A stretch of 64,000 bases of DNA from Chelydra serpentina (Eukaryota; Chordata; Testudines; Chelydridae), in assembly GCA_037349315.1 (NCBI GenBank), contig JBAIAC010000057.1:10323501-10387500 (forward strand). Direction: 5' to 3'. The first letter of the stretch is position 1. Each line of letters opens with the position of its first letter. The position numbers were made by a program, and so were the translations under genes. Under the pieces are notes generated by a model. That model was not told where the DNA came from. It saw only the letters and a list, made by a program, of their open reading frames with translations, and ran no database searches. This document shows, one piece after another, positions 1 to 13,200 of this stretch.

Positions 1-1624
1 CCCCAGGCAGACTGTTCGCTCTTGTTGCTGGGTGTCCTGTCTCCGGGAGCGGCCAGTGCCAGATCTTTCAGTGGAGGGTGGAACTGGTCTGTGCTCCCAA
101 GTAGTTCTAAAGCACAGGCCTCTGGAAATCAAGAGACCTGGCATAAGCTCTTCTGGTGGCCTCGGGCAAATCAGGACAGTGGCTCCATGCCTCAGTTTCC
201 CTTGTTGTCGACCCGGGGTAGTGCATTAGAGGGTGGGGTGAGGATTAGCTGGCCAAAGGGAACCATAATGCACCAAATTATCAATAAACAGATGAAACTA
301 ACAAATCTCCATGCTCAGCATGTCTGAACAATGGCTACAATGCAACATTACTGGTGACTCGTAAAGAGTGGGGGCTGGGGGGTGGGATAAGGGAATTGTG
401 TTGACATCACTTGTGAAGAGTAGCTAAAATAAGTATTGGTTCTTCTAGGTATTTTGTTTCATGCCATCAGAATGTTCTTTTGAAGAGCCTCTGACTGGGT
501 GTCAACACCTCCTGGGGTGAAACATGCAGGGTGAATTGCATCACAGGAAACCTGCTTGTTTGTTTGTAACATAAAGCAGCCAGGTGCAGAGGCAGCCTTG
601 TAAATAGGGAAGGAAGAAGGGACCCGCGGCCCAGAGGGGAACTGCTGCTGCATGGGAGCATCAGGACTGAATTAGGGGGGTGTGGCGGAGGAGATGGTGA
701 ATTGGGTAGTCTGGCAGGCTGGGCTGCAGAAGGGAAGTGGGAATATAATAAAGGCGATTTCGGAAGATGGGGTCTTAAGTGTCAAAGGAAAAACTAGCTG
801 CCTAGGACAGGTTGGCCATCTATGGGTGAGCCAAAGTGTATGTAGTGGGATGCTTCTTGGAGGTGGGGGTCACTGGAGCAGATCTCACTATCAGGAATAC
901 ATCTGGAGGCTCTTGGCAAGGAAAAGGGAGAGTGTCTCTGGTGGGCTCTTAGGTGGCTGCAGAGGGGATTAATCCTTCCTCAGGGTGTCTTTTGTTCTTC
1001 CCTTTTTGCACGAGCAAGTTGGTTTTGGGGATCCTGCTGGGAAGGATGGGGGCTTACTGTGTTCTGTTTTTGCTGGGATTTTCCATGGGAACCTTGGGGA
1101 CCAGATGCCCAACTCCCACTGGACTTCAGTGGCATTTGGAGGCCTAACTCCCTTGGTTGCCGCTGACTAGCCCAGTTGTTGTCCTTTGGACCATGTAGAC
1201 GCTGATCACCGCCTCTTTTCCCCCATTGCCCTTTTAACTTGTCTGTCTCCAGCTGCTGATGTGCACCCCCTTTTCTGGGCATTCAGAAAACTGCCAACAT
1301 TCCTTCCTGCGAGGAGAGTGAGACATGCCAGCCTCACCATGTAACTTCCTGTGTGTCAAGGAAGTGCTGTAATTTGATTGGCATGCTCGCTTTGCTGGAA
1401 ACACGAGCTCCTACCAAACTCCTCCTTGGGCATGTGGCAACCCATACCCTGGAATGGACTGGTGTAAACCTGGCCTCCTTGGATTCTTGAAGAACCAGGA
1501 TTGGCAGAGATCACTAAGTGGCATCTGTTTCCCTGTGGGCACGTTGCATCAGTTAAAATAATAAAAGTCCCAGGATCATAAGCCAGGATAAGCCTATTAG
1601 CCAGGATGGGCAGGAATGGTGTCC

Positions 1625-1791
1625 CTAGCCTTGGTTTGCCAGAAGCTGGGAATGGGCGACGGGCTGGATCACTCGCTTACCTGTTCTGTTCATTCCCCCT
1701 GGGGCACCTGGCATTGGCCACTGTCAGAAGACAGAATACTGGGCTAGATAGACCTTTGGTCTGACCCAGGGTGGCCGTTCTTCTGTTCTAA
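1625..1791 (+). mobile_element. CR1 LINE 3' end, truncated and diverged
   Basis: The words CTGGGCTAGATAGACC, TTGGTCTGACCCAGGGTGG and CGTTCTTCTGTTCT match the 3'UTR tail of sauropsid CR1 elements. The copy is 5'-truncated, with no ORF. Confidence 0.75.
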
Positions 1792-2325
1792 TCAGCCAGA
1801 ACTATTCAGTCATAGGCCACGTTGGATCAGAACGATGTTAACTACAACCACCTTGCACCTGCTTGTTGCTACCAGGTTTCCATGACCAAAGTGGACAGTT
1901 GTTTTTGTTGTTTTGTTTGTTTTTAAGAACTAGTCTGTAGAGGACATTTGTCCATGAGAAATGCACCTATCACTGCGGTATGTAGAAGAAGAGGTATTGA
2001 GGGGTTTGTAGATAGTTGAGAAATTGATACAATAGGTTCCTCCTGAGATCAGATGATTGGAGAGGAGATATGGGTAGAGTACTTCAGCCAGCTACGGTTT
2101 ACTTTAACAACATATATTATTTTAACAACGTATAAGTGTGATCTGTTTTGGGGATGTGGGGCAGATCGGAACTAAGGCCTCAGTTTCAGTGAAGCATTTG
2201 AGCGTGCACTTAGAGCAGTCCATGGAAATCAAGAGATCTATTAACCTGTTTATAGTTCTGCATGGGATTATGTACTTTGCTGAATTCGGGCAAAGGGAAA
2301 TAGGGGATAATTTAAGGATTAAAAT

Positions 2326-2383
2326 CGGGGGTTGGACTAGATGACCTCCTGGGGTCCCTTCCAACCCTGATATTCTATGACTT
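2326..2383 (+). mobile_element. CR1/SINE shared 3' tail fragment
   Basis: The segment carries GGGTTGGACTAGATGACCTC, GGTCCCTTCCAACCCTGATA and TTCTATGA, the tail common to the turtle tRNA-SINE and its CR1 partner. No tRNA head is present, so the copy is 5'-truncated. Confidence 0.8.
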
Positions 2384-2726
2384 GTTTGCACTGGGACTCT
2401 TGCACTAGTGTAACTGCCCAGGTTGCACTAGACTGGTGAGTTATACTGGAGTGGCTTATGCTGTTACAGCTACACCGGTGCAAAAATCACCAGTATTACA
2501 CCATCCCTTGGAGGAAATGGTGTAAGAAAAGTCTAAAGGAGTTCTGAAAGGTCTGAAGAGCAGTGAGTGAGCTTGCTGGTGAGCTGGAGGAACTGAGTGT
2601 AATGAACTTCAGCAGAAATTGGGTGACTACATGGAAAGAAATTTAAATTGACAGGAATAAACAGTTGAATGATAAACATGAAGGGATGGATAATCAATTT
2701 AGCTCTTCAGTAGTGCTTTTCCTCAT

Positions 2727-2850
2727 TAGATCTTGAAATGCTTTACAAAGGTCAGTGTCATTATCTCCATTTTATAGATGGGAAAACTGAGGCACAGAAC
2801 AGTGAAGTGACTTGCCCAAGGGCACCCAGCAGGACTGGCAGAGTCCTCTT
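2727..2850 (-). mobile_element. MIR SINE relic (minus orientation)
   Basis: CATTTTATAGATGGGAAAAC, TGAGGCACAGAACAGTGAAG and TGACTTGCCCAAGG form the reverse complement of the MIR core, an old amniote CORE-SINE. Confidence 0.75.
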
Positions 2851-4262
2851 GGGACACTGTCTGCCTCCCAAACAGGTTCAAGCCCTTCATGAGAACCTGT
2901 TTCCTCTAGAAATAAACACAAAGCTGGCCAAGCTGTGCTTGGGAGCAACTCTTTGGTGGAGGGCAGGAGAGACTCTTACTGATGGGCATTTGCAGTAATG
3001 GAGTTTATTGCCCCGGGTGTGTTTACACCCTTGCTTCATTCTGCTCGCTTTGTCTAAAGGTGCCTGACTGGGGGTGGACCGGTGTTGCTGCAGAGGTGGG
3101 TGGGTGCATGTGTGTGTGTTAGGAGAGGAGTTTTGTGAACTATCCCTTTTAGAGAAGGTGCAGGGCTGTTGAATCTTTAACAGCCTTTTTCCCAAATGTT
3201 TGTTGGGCATTGGAGTTACCCAGTGGTGGGGGTTCCCACTTACCTATGCCCTCTCCTCTCATTTTAATCATTTTGAATAAAATCTTTTCCTCTGCTCCCA
3301 TGTCTCAAGGGACTGAAAGCTGGGGAACTCCATGAGTTCTCTGGTCCCCATAGAACCTCGAGGGTAGACAAGAGGTGAATTTCCAATGTGGAAAAAATGA
3401 GCAGGTTTTTTCACTATTGTGGGGGAGGGGGGAGCACAAGTCCCGTTCCCCTCCCTTCCACCGTCCCCGGCACTTCTGTAGATCTCTTTTAAAGCTGGCT
3501 CTAGCTATCCCAAGTCCCTGTGTGATGTGGCCCTTTACCCCTCCAGCCCACGCCCTTTACCCCTCCAGCCCACACCCTTGGCTACCGCAGGACTCTGTTC
3601 TCCAGGCTTGTTTTTAATCCTAGAGTCTGCTAGGCAAGATTGCAGCTCCTGAGGTAATGTCACCGTGAACTTTAGTAACCCGGGTAGGCTGGGGTGACAG
3701 CCTGGTGTGATTGGCTGACTTGAATGTCTGGTGACAACCAGCAACCTGGTTCAACTAGGTGTCACAATGTGGGCTAGTTCTCTCTTGGCCCGGCCTGTCT
3801 GCTTCCTCCTCTAGACACTCTTGGCCTGCTGTTGTCATTGGATTTAACTTGGAGCCTGCTCTGAGTCTCTGAGCTGTTGTGCATCTGCAAGGGGTGGGGA
3901 AGGGCACAGGTTAGCCTGCAAAAGCGCCTTGCATGTACCTCTCGGCAGGGGCTTGGCTTGGGTCCATCCTGGGCAGTGTCCACTAGCAGTCAGTCCGCCT
4001 GTCTGGAGGCAGTCGCTCAGGAACCCTTTCATTCTGTCTCTCCCCCGCCCTTCTAGCTAGGCCTGGTTCAAAGGAACCTTTGTGGTCTTCACAAGTAGGA
4101 AGCCGTCATGTGCGTGGCCCCTGTGCGTTTGAACTGTTTGGAGGGTGGGGGGCCCATGCTCTGTGTGTTGATATGACCTGATTGGGGGTTAGACTCGATG
4201 ACCCTTGTGGTCCCTTCTCATTTCCACGGAGTGTGTAGGCTGCCGATCACGCTCTGATGCTA

Positions 4263-4414
4263 TCCAGATAGTTCAGTGCTGGAGCAGGTTACCTAGGGAG
4301 GTTGTGGAATCCCCGTCCTTAAGGACAGGTTGGACAAACGCCTGATCTATCCTTGGCCCTGCCTCAGCGCGGGGGGGTTGGACTCTCCAGCCCAACATTT
4401 CTGTGATTTCTGAC
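4263..4414 (+). mobile_element. CR1 LINE 3' end
   Basis: The order GTTACCTAGGGAGGTTGTGG, AGGTTGGACAAACGCCTG, CTGCCTCAGCGCGG, GGTTGGACTCTCCAGCCC is typical of a CR1 3' tail. A short related fragment (GGGGTTAGACTCGATGACCC) lies just upstream at 4184-4218. Confidence 0.8.
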
Positions 4415-7191
4415 GTGTTTGTTTTTGTGCCTTGGCCCTAAAGCAGTTTTACCTTTTAGAGGATGAAGATCGAGATTTGAAGCTGTGGTTCCAAAGGCAA
4501 CATGTCCCATCTTGTCAGGGGGCTGTAGGAAGGCGGATGGGGTGACTTTACCACGGAGTGGATCAGTTCCATGCTAGGTGCTATGCAGACTCTTGGTACA
4601 AGACAGTTCCCCGAGGAGGGATCCTACAGTTAAAGAAAAATGCTTCTGTGTTGGTTAAGGCTCTGGGAATCCGGAGTTTGTGGACAGTCTCCATCGATCA
4701 GTTCCCCATCTGTAAAATGTACTCCCCATCTCCTGCAGATAATAATACTCGCTTTCCTCCATCCTCTGTTATACTGTGAGCACTTTGGGGTAGGGGCTGC
4801 TGCTTACCTGGTCTGTAGCTCATAGCACAATGGAGCACTGAGTTCGGTTGGTACCTGAGTCTAGGCACTGTTGTGATCCAAGCGATGCATTCCCCCCATG
4901 GCTTTGAAAATTGGTACACGAGTAAGATGCTCTTGTGTGAAAGAGAAACGAGCAAGTCTAGTTTCACCGGCTGAACTGAGCGAAATACAAACGAGAGAAG
5001 CATGGGGACAAAAGTACCATAGAGCAGAGAGTTAGAGTCGGGAATGAGGCAGCTTTAAATGAGCCCTCCTCCTTGACATCTCTAGTTCTTTGCTTCTCCC
5101 TCGCCCTTTCCCAATGCCACTCTCCTCTCTCTCCTCCAGCTTCAGAAAATGTTTTAAATCCCCTCCCCACTGCGGCTGCCCGCTGTCAGGGTGGGTTCAA
5201 TCCAGGGGCACAAGTGGCTGCAGCAGGGGGGAGCTTTACACCAAATGGAGAGGTTTGTGGCTTAATTCTGGAGCGACTACACCAAGCCTTCGGAATGGCT
5301 CTGTGCAGCAAGGTGGGGGCAGCCCCCCTAAATGTCTGTGATGTAGGGGGGGAAAATGTGGTCCCCTCGTTAGAGACCCTTGGACCACAGTTTCTGATCT
5401 CAGGGGCTTTGTCCTCCAAAGGAAAAAAGAAACAATTGGGTACAGTGCAGTTTAGTGTGTGTGGGAAGAGACCTGAACCTGAGTCTGTTTGAAATTGGTA
5501 CTTAAAGATCTTTGCAAAAGTTGGAGGGCTTTGCCCAAGAGTTCTTGCTCAAGACTTGATTGTTCTCCCTTTCTTCCTTGTGCTCTGCATGGCACACTGT
5601 CCTCCACCCCAGAAGTGGCTGCATTTTAGGGGTGGTGTCTGTGTAGTTTGGGACCTTGTGGCATGAGTGTCACTCCAGTAATGCCACTGAGGTAGTGGAA
5701 TGCAGCCGCTAGGCATTGACTGGCCCGTCCTGATCCTGCTCACAAACACCTACCCCTCCCACACACGCACGCACACACCCCTGGAAGGCAAAGGCAGCAG
5801 TCCCTGGAGCATTTCCCATGTGTACAGCTGGAGGGATCCCCTCCTGAAAAGCAGCTTTAGGGACTGAGGAGAAGCATTTGTTTGGAATACACCAGTGGCC
5901 TCTGCCACTGTGCATCCTCCCTCCCCCTTTCTCCTCCCCCTGCCAAAGCATTAGCACCCTGTGGTTCTTGAATCCCTAAAGCATCTCTAGCTACTGCATT
6001 CAAAGCTAGCTGCCTGGGGGTTGTCTGTGAGGGCCTATGGCTTCGAGTTTTCTCCCCCTTGCTCCAAAATGGCCCCAGGAAGGAGAGCGAGCACAAGAAA
6101 CTTTCATTCTCCTAAAAATTAAAGGCTTCACTCCGCAGCAGAAGCTCTGTCTAGAAACTGGGTCCGTCTCTGAAACCGTTGTGACTACACAGAAGAGATT
6201 GATGGCGGGATCTGGGCCTGGCGAGTTTCGCCATCAATGGCAGGTGCCAAACCTGAGTGATGTTCTGACCCCGCGTGCCGGGTCGCAGTGCCACCCGCTG
6301 CCAGCCCAGATATGAGCGGTTCTGTGGGCGCGATTGAACCCACGGTAAAGCCGTCACGTCTCAGTGCCTTGATTTCCCTCCCCCCACCCCCCTACAGGGT
6401 GCTCCAGGTAACCCAAGACCCAACACAGCATAAATAATTAAAACCACTGGACGACGCAAGTGAGAAAAGGGCGTCTTGTGATGCCGTTCTGCTCTTTTCA
6501 TTTGCGCAGTCATGGGTTCAATAACTCGGCACTGAGGCTCCGGCCCCCAGCTGAACTGGCCGCTACGGTATAATCTTCCACCTTTACATTCCCTTCTATG
6601 TATCCCGAAAATCGGGGGGAGGGGGTGTTTAAACGCTGCTTTAAAAAAACAAACCCTCCAGCTCACTGAAAGGTGGAATGCAGTAGCAGCTGTCCTGAGA
6701 TCAGACTGCGAAGCAAAGCTTTCTATGTAACCGAGCCATGCTATTTCATCAGGCAGCCCAAGTGCCCGTTAGACGCCCCAGCCCTGCTAGGGGATATCCC
6801 TTGAAGCATTTAAAAGGTTCCTGGCCAGAGGCCGCATGTGGGCGTGTGGCTGGTAAATTGCAGCACCCCGGCTGGGGCGGCTGGCTCACACAGAGGTGTG
6901 GCTGATGCAAACCCACTTGGGGAATTGCTTCAGGCTGGTTTGGAGGAGGGTGCACAGACGGAGCAGCTCCGGATACCTCGTCAGACAAGTCCCCAAAGTA
7001 GCCAGATAACTGCATGAGTCACCCCTTCCTGTCCCACTGCCTTCACCTGGGAGGGAGGCGTGACACCAGCTCTGATTTGTCCCTCCTCTGGAGGGAAGCA
7101 GCTCTCCCCCAGCAGGATTGGGACGGCCCCAGTTTCTTTCAGCACCACCCTGGGCAATGTCTTAAAGTCGATTCCTTTTTTTCTTTCCTAG

Positions 7192-7257
7192 GACAGAGAA
7201 ATAAAAATCCCCCGGCAGCTGGGAAGAGGCCCGAGTTCCTTCATCCCTGTGGAAGAG
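7192..7257 (+). CDS. SESN2: SESN2 coding exon 2 (residues about 31-52)
   Basis: The 22 codons read [20 protein letters not shown] then EE, matching the N-terminal segment of sestrin-2 that ends in FIPVEE. A pyrimidine-rich acceptor (TTTCTTTCCTAG) precedes it and GTAGGA follows; both junctions are phase 0. The basic stretch is variable between species while the FIPVEE end is conserved. The exon is too short to be noticed as an open frame on its own. Confidence 0.9.
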
Positions 7258-10200
7258 GTAGGATACAGGGGCTTAAAGCAGATTGATTTTCTCTCTGAGG
7301 CTCCTGGGGGCAGATGTGTTCCCCACTCTTCTGGGAGGGGCCGCAGGGGAGACTGGAGGTCTGATTTCCAGCCCCTGCTTTCCAGGGTGGGAGAGCTATG
7401 GAGGAAGCCAACTGTCTGACTACTTAGTGCGCGGGGGCGGGGAGGATATCTGTTTGCTCCACCTTGGCACCCCGGCCAGCTGAGCAGCGTGGAGGGGGGT
7501 CGAGAAGGAGTCTGTCCTTGTGGATCAGTGCCAGTGGGGATACCTGGCTGCACGGTAGATGGGAATGGGAGCTGGTGGGGGGGGGGGGGGGGGAGGTGGC
7601 AGGGAAGCAGCAAGGCGCAGCCCTGGGGCGTGGCACAAGAGGGCTCCTTGTGACCGCAAGCCCCGGGCAGGCCGGGAGGAAGAGGTTCTTGCTTGCCGCT
7701 CGCATGGGGATAGAGGCCTGGCTGTGTGCTTGAGCAGAAGCGTGCTGGCCTCCAGCTCTCAGCGGGCTGCATGGGGCTTCTCCAAAAAGGTGGAGGCCTG
7801 CCTAGGCTCCTGTACCAGGGAAGAAAGATGTGGAGGGGGCACAGGAGGGGGGATCTTAGTCAGAGACATCCAGGGGAAGCAGCACAGTCCAGTGGCTGGG
7901 CAGGGATCTGAGGTATGACCCGATTTCTCTCGCAGCCTCCCCCTGCATTCACGGCTCCTCTGCCTCGGGTGAAACAGGGCTGTGTCCCTTGAGCCTCAGA
8001 TGGCAGGCGCAGCTCAGTCAGGTGACTCTTCCCAGTTGGGGGTGGGGGGGCGTGTTGATATCCTCTAGGCCAGGGGTTCTCAACCTTTCATTCTGAGGCC
8101 CCCCCAGCATGTTCTAACAACTCCACAGCCCACCTGTGCCACAACAGCTGGCTTTCTGCATATAAAAGCCAGGGCCGGTGTTACTGGGTAGCAAGCAGGG
8201 CAATTGCCTGGGGCCCCATGCCACAGGCTCCCCCCCCAAGCTGCATTGCTCAGGCTTCAGCCCCAGGTGGCAGGGCTCAGGGATCCAGGCTTCAGCCCCA
8301 TGTGGTGGGGCTTCGGCTTTCTGCCCCGGGCCCCAGTGAGTCTAATGCTGGCCTTGCTTGGGGGCCCCCCTGAAACCTGCTCGAGACCCCCTAGGGGGCC
8401 CCAGACCCCTGGTTCGGGCTCCCTTGGCTCCGTGCAGCAAGAGCGGGGGCTTTCCATAGCGCTCTGCTGTCGTCATTGCTTTATTTGTCCGGCGACCTTC
8501 ACCGCACTGCTCCCAAACAATGAGCTAATTGGAGCCCCGCTTGTTCATGCCCATCCAATTGCATCATCCACCTTTCTAGCCCGGGGCGGGGGCCCAAGGA
8601 GGGTGATTAAACCACTCCTAATCGCCCTGCTCCGGTTCTGATGCCCCCTCCTCCTGATTCAACACTGGCCCCTCTGCACCTCCCAGCAGGCCTGTTGAGC
8701 CCTGGCTGGCCAGCAGCCGTGTCGCTATGTTCCCCAGGCTGGCTGCACGGACAGTTTCTTCTGCCACTGACGTCCGGGCACGGCGCTGGGCACCCGCCAC
8801 TCCTTATCAGGGCTCTTGTTGTTGTAACCCGGCTGGCCGATGCTGGGGGGGGCATGGCGGGGGAGGAGACGGCGTGCGGAGGGTGGCTTGAACAAACAGG
8901 CCTGTTGCATCAGCTGGCGGGACGCCAGGCCTGCTGCAGGAAACCGATCGAGCCCTTCTCGAGCCGGGTTTCTATTGGTTCCTCCCCAAAGCCCTGGGGA
9001 GCCCTGAGAGGTGGGGCAGTCCTGCTGTTAACGCTGCCAGCCCGAGATGGGCTCTGCAGGGCTTTTGCTGCTGGTTGCCTGTAGGCACCGGGGGCTGCAG
9101 AGAGGAGAGCTGGGCAGCATGCTTACTCCAGGGCGCATAGCGTGAGTGCCTTGACTGTTTCTGGGGCCCTCGGACTCTGCTGCCTTTGGCTATGATTAGT
9201 CCATGTTTGTATTGCACCTAGGAACCGCAGCCCTGGACCAGGCTCCATTACGCTAGGTGCGGTACAAACATGCCAAGAGAGTCTGTGCCCCAGGGAGCTT
9301 GCAATAAAAGGATATTCATTCCTCCCAGCTTAATAGGGTCTCTTCCCAGCACTGACATGGCAGGACTCTAACCACATAGCTTACCCTCTTGTCTAATATG
9401 GGGGTGAGTGGTCTGACCTCCTGGGGGGCTTTGTGGCCTGACGATTGTAACGTGCCTCTAGACCTGTAAAAGGAGCTGGCCTCTGTAATCCCTGGCACTC
9501 GCTAAGAGCCAAGTGCGTTGCTATGTGCAGAGCGTTACTCTCCGTGCTTGTTACTGAAAAGCCCCAAAACAAAGCCATTGTTCCCTGTAGCCCAGACCTC
9601 CCGAACTCCTGCCCCCGCCGGCTGTGGGGCAGCTGGAGGGTTAGGGGGCAATCGGTGTGTTTGAAATGACCCTGAGGCAAGCAGTGCCCTCTGGAGACGG
9701 GCCTGGATGGTTACCTGGGAAGCTTGTGCTGTTAACACTTGGGTCGGGGCAGTCGCCTGTCTGACCCCCTTTGTCCGACCCGGGGCAGCTGGATTCTCAG
9801 CGTCGCTCTCCCCACAGATCCTGCAGGAGGGCACGGAGAGGGCCCAGCGACAGCTCTTCATTGAGGCCTTCGTCTCCACGGGCAGAGTGGATAATGTCAC
9901 CATGGTGATGGGGCTGCACCCGGAGTACCTGGCCAGCTTCTGGAAGACCCAGTACCTGCTGCTGCGCCTGGATGGGCCCCTGCCTTACCACAAGCGCCAC
10001 TACATCGCCATCATGGTAAGCGCCTCTGGCGGGAGGCGGGCACTCGGGTCCTGTGAGCCAGGGTGTCGCGGGGAGGGATGGGAGCGGGTGAGTATCTGTA
10101 GGAGAACAGTTCGTGGTGCTCTGGGGCGGGGAATTGGGGGCAGTGGGGCGGAACTGAGCAGAGGTAAATCTGGGGCTGCATATCGGGAGCAACTTGCTAA

Positions 10201-13200
10201 GCGTGAGATCGATTGGGCCCCGGATGGGGTCTTGTGGGGGTGGGGAAAGGGACCAGGGGAAGCATCAGAACGACCCTGGCTTGAGTCCATGTGAAGACTC
10301 TACTGGCCAAAGCCCTCGCGCGCCGTTCCCAAATCCCTGAAAGCTGAGCCCGCCCTCAGGCAAACAAATTCGGTTCTCCCCGTCACGGTGCTAAAGGCCT
10401 CTCCATAGTAACAGCTACACCTACCCACCCCAGCCCCTGGCTAGCCTGTGAGGAGCAGCCCCTGCTCAGGACAACACTGGTGGGGATCTTCCTAATCTGA
10501 TCTGCCTGCTCCTTTCCGCCCTGCCTCGAGCGCTCACATCGTTAACAGCGTTGACATGCAAAGCATTGTGGGCATCCGAGTTGGCACCCAGTGAAAAGAA
10601 TGGGGCAGTTCGTACCTCAGCGCTGTCCTCTCGGGCTGTCGGCCGATGCCCCTGGGGTCAGTTACACTTGGATGACGTTTGGAAGGTTTTCTTTATAAGC
10701 AGAGCAGCTAGACACCAACTTTTCCTCTCATTAAAGAGACAGCTGAGGTCTGTCTGTGCCCCCCAATCCATCCCACATCCCAGGCTTGGGGCCATGCGGC
10801 CCTGGACACTGTGCAGCAGGGAAATCCCTGGGGCTGACCTGGATTGGGGGAGAACCGGTTAGGTGATGTGCTCTCTCCCGTCTCAAATGTCCTTTCCATA
10901 TCGCTGTCTCCTCTGCCCCCACCCCCAGGCAGCGGCCAGGCACCAGTGTTCGTACCTGGTGGGCTTCCACGTGGCAGAGTTCCTGAAGGTGGGCGGGAAC
11001 CCGGAGTGGCTGCAAGGCCTGCACCGTGCCCCCCAGAAACTGAGGAACCTCAACGAAATCAACAAGATCCTCGCTCACCGGCCCTGGCTCATCACCAAGG
11101 AGCACATAGAGGTGAGTGCCCGGGGAGGGGAGCTGTGGGGTATGCCCAGCAATGAGCAACCTGGGGGGCTGCTTTTCCCTCTTCTGTGGCCCAGCAGTGA
11201 AGGGGGGAACGGGCAGCTGGGTGTTGCGCTCGTATCTGGGACGCGCCATCCTGAACTGAAGGATGCAGAGTGGTGGGGGAGGGGGCCTATGGCTCTGAGC
11301 TCTCCTTCGGCTGCTCGTAGGGAGGGTGGGCAGGAATGGGGGGGGGCGCACTTCCTGTCGCTCTCCTTCCCCCTCCCCCTTGTGATTCCGCCACCAGCTG
11401 GCGGAGAGGTGCGGGCATGGGGCACAAGGGGGCTGAGGATCTGCAGTGGTCCGTGCCCTGCTCCCCTATAACTGCCCTGCGCTGGGTCTGGCGGGGGCAG
11501 GGGGTGGGGGATATACTCGCCGCACGCGTCCCCTCTGGGGAGGAGCTGAACGGGGAATGTGTGTGCACGTTTCAGGCCCTCCTGAAGACAGGCGAGAACA
11601 GCTGGTCCCTGGCAGAGCTCATCCAGGCCCTGGTGCTCCTCACGCACTACCACTCGCTTGCCTCCTTCGTGTTTGGCTGCGGCATCAACCTGGAGCCCGG
11701 CCAGGAGGGGGGGCCCGCCTTCCAGCCGCCTTCACCGCGCAGCTGCGACAGCAGCCCTGCCTCCGAGGACGGCATGAGCAGCCCCAGCGTAAGTCGGGGG
11801 CCCTCGAGCGTCCCTCCTGTCCGTGCATAGCTGGCGCCTGGTGGAGCTGGGATGGGGGTTGCAGAACACTAGGGGTTAGGGAGGGGGGTCTGTGTCTTCT
11901 CTCCTCCCACCCCTCCCCGATCTCCGCACACCGGCCTGGAGCTTGACATCCTGGGAATTGCTCTGGGTTCTTCCATTTGGTAACACGCTCTTCATTGTCC
12001 CCAGGCCACTGAAACAGTGGGACTGGCCCAGGCTGTTCTGACATGGAAAATCTAGAGATGTTTCTGGTGGTCCCATCATGGGGTGGATGGGTTAGGAGCT
12101 TGGCCAGTCAGCGACCAGTCTTTCCATGTGCTGGTCACGGCAGATAGTTCCAGAGCCTGGTGCGAACGACTACTGGGGACGTGGTTAAATCGTAGCCCTG
12201 CAGACCCTTCCCCAACCCAACCCCAGGAGAGCTGGGGCACCCCCATTCCTGCTGAGATGGCAGCAGGCTAAAGCCCAAGCTGGCTCTGACCCAGCTGCAG
12301 GGCCTGCTCTGCTGATGTGGCTTCTTTATGGCCTCTATTACAGCCCCAGAGAGGCACATCCGAGGGCTGCCATCCACCGTGCTCTCCTCACAGTGTAGGG
12401 GTGGATTGGGAGTGGGGCTTAGTGAGAAGATGGAGAATTTGCTGGAACCTTGTGCACTACAGCTATTCGGCGTGGTTCAGCAACCCATAGGCAGCATGGG
12501 GAGGCAAACCATACATTAGAGCAGCCCTGGGGCTGCTCTAAATGACACTGGTGGCTGCACCAGGCCCTGAAGTCAAATCTGGGAGGTGTAAAGGTGACTT
12601 GCCCCTTCCCTTGGGCTGTGCCTTCTCTGCAGTGCCTCCTTAGGGGCGTAGCACAGAATCTAGCCCACAATAGATAGAGGCACAGGGCCCCTGGTCGTAC
12701 CTGAATAGTGTTGGGCACAGGGCCAGCTTGGCATCACACGTGGGGATGAACGAAGCCCCAGCAAATGTCCCATTGCCAGCAGCCAGTTGCTCTGGATAAG
12801 AGCACGTGGTCCCTCCACGGGCTCCTCTCTGCACCTAGACAAAGGGGGTGTTTTTGTGCTTGGACTGACGTTAGCTGAATCCCTCTCCCCGTGCCATTGG
12901 TGCTGACCCTGCTCGCCCGCTCTCACCGTGCCCAGGGCAAAGACGCCATGCAGGAGGTGGAGGTGCTGATGGAGAGGATGAAGCTGCTTCAGGAGTGCCA
13001 GCTGGAGGAGGAGGGGGTCACGCAGGAGGAGATGGAAACCCGCTTCGAGCTGGAGAAGACGGAGAGCTTGCTGGTGGCCCCCACGGGTGAGGCGGGAGGA
13101 CGGGGCGGGCGAGAGGCAGAGGCGCACGTCCCAGCCAGCTCCAAAGGCTTTCGATGGTGCTTCTGCATTGGCCATAGCCTGTCACTGGCTTATCTTGGGG

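Larger units (their letters stand above)
1..7191 (+). other. SESN2: SESN2 intron 1, 3' part (no exon found)
   Basis: I looked for the first coding exon, which should begin with MIVADSEC-like residues, and did not find it, so the transcription start is upstream of the window. The stretch holds degenerate repeats listed separately (CR1 tails, one MIR) and otherwise GC-moderate sequence with no coding signal. Open frames of up to 139 residues are chance frames. Confidence 0.75.
7258..9817 (+). other. SESN2: SESN2 intron 2
   Basis: The intron is 2.56 kb, GC-rich, with donor GTAGGA and acceptor CCCCACAG. It contains a G homopolymer, hAT-like debris near 8.08-8.42 kb, and a diverged interspersed repeat near 9205-9310 (words such as GTGCGGTACAAAC and CAGGGAGCTTGCAAT) that recurs at 20.79, 25.72 and 45.33 kb. 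The 194-residue minus-strand frame here has no recognisable homology. Confidence 0.85.
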
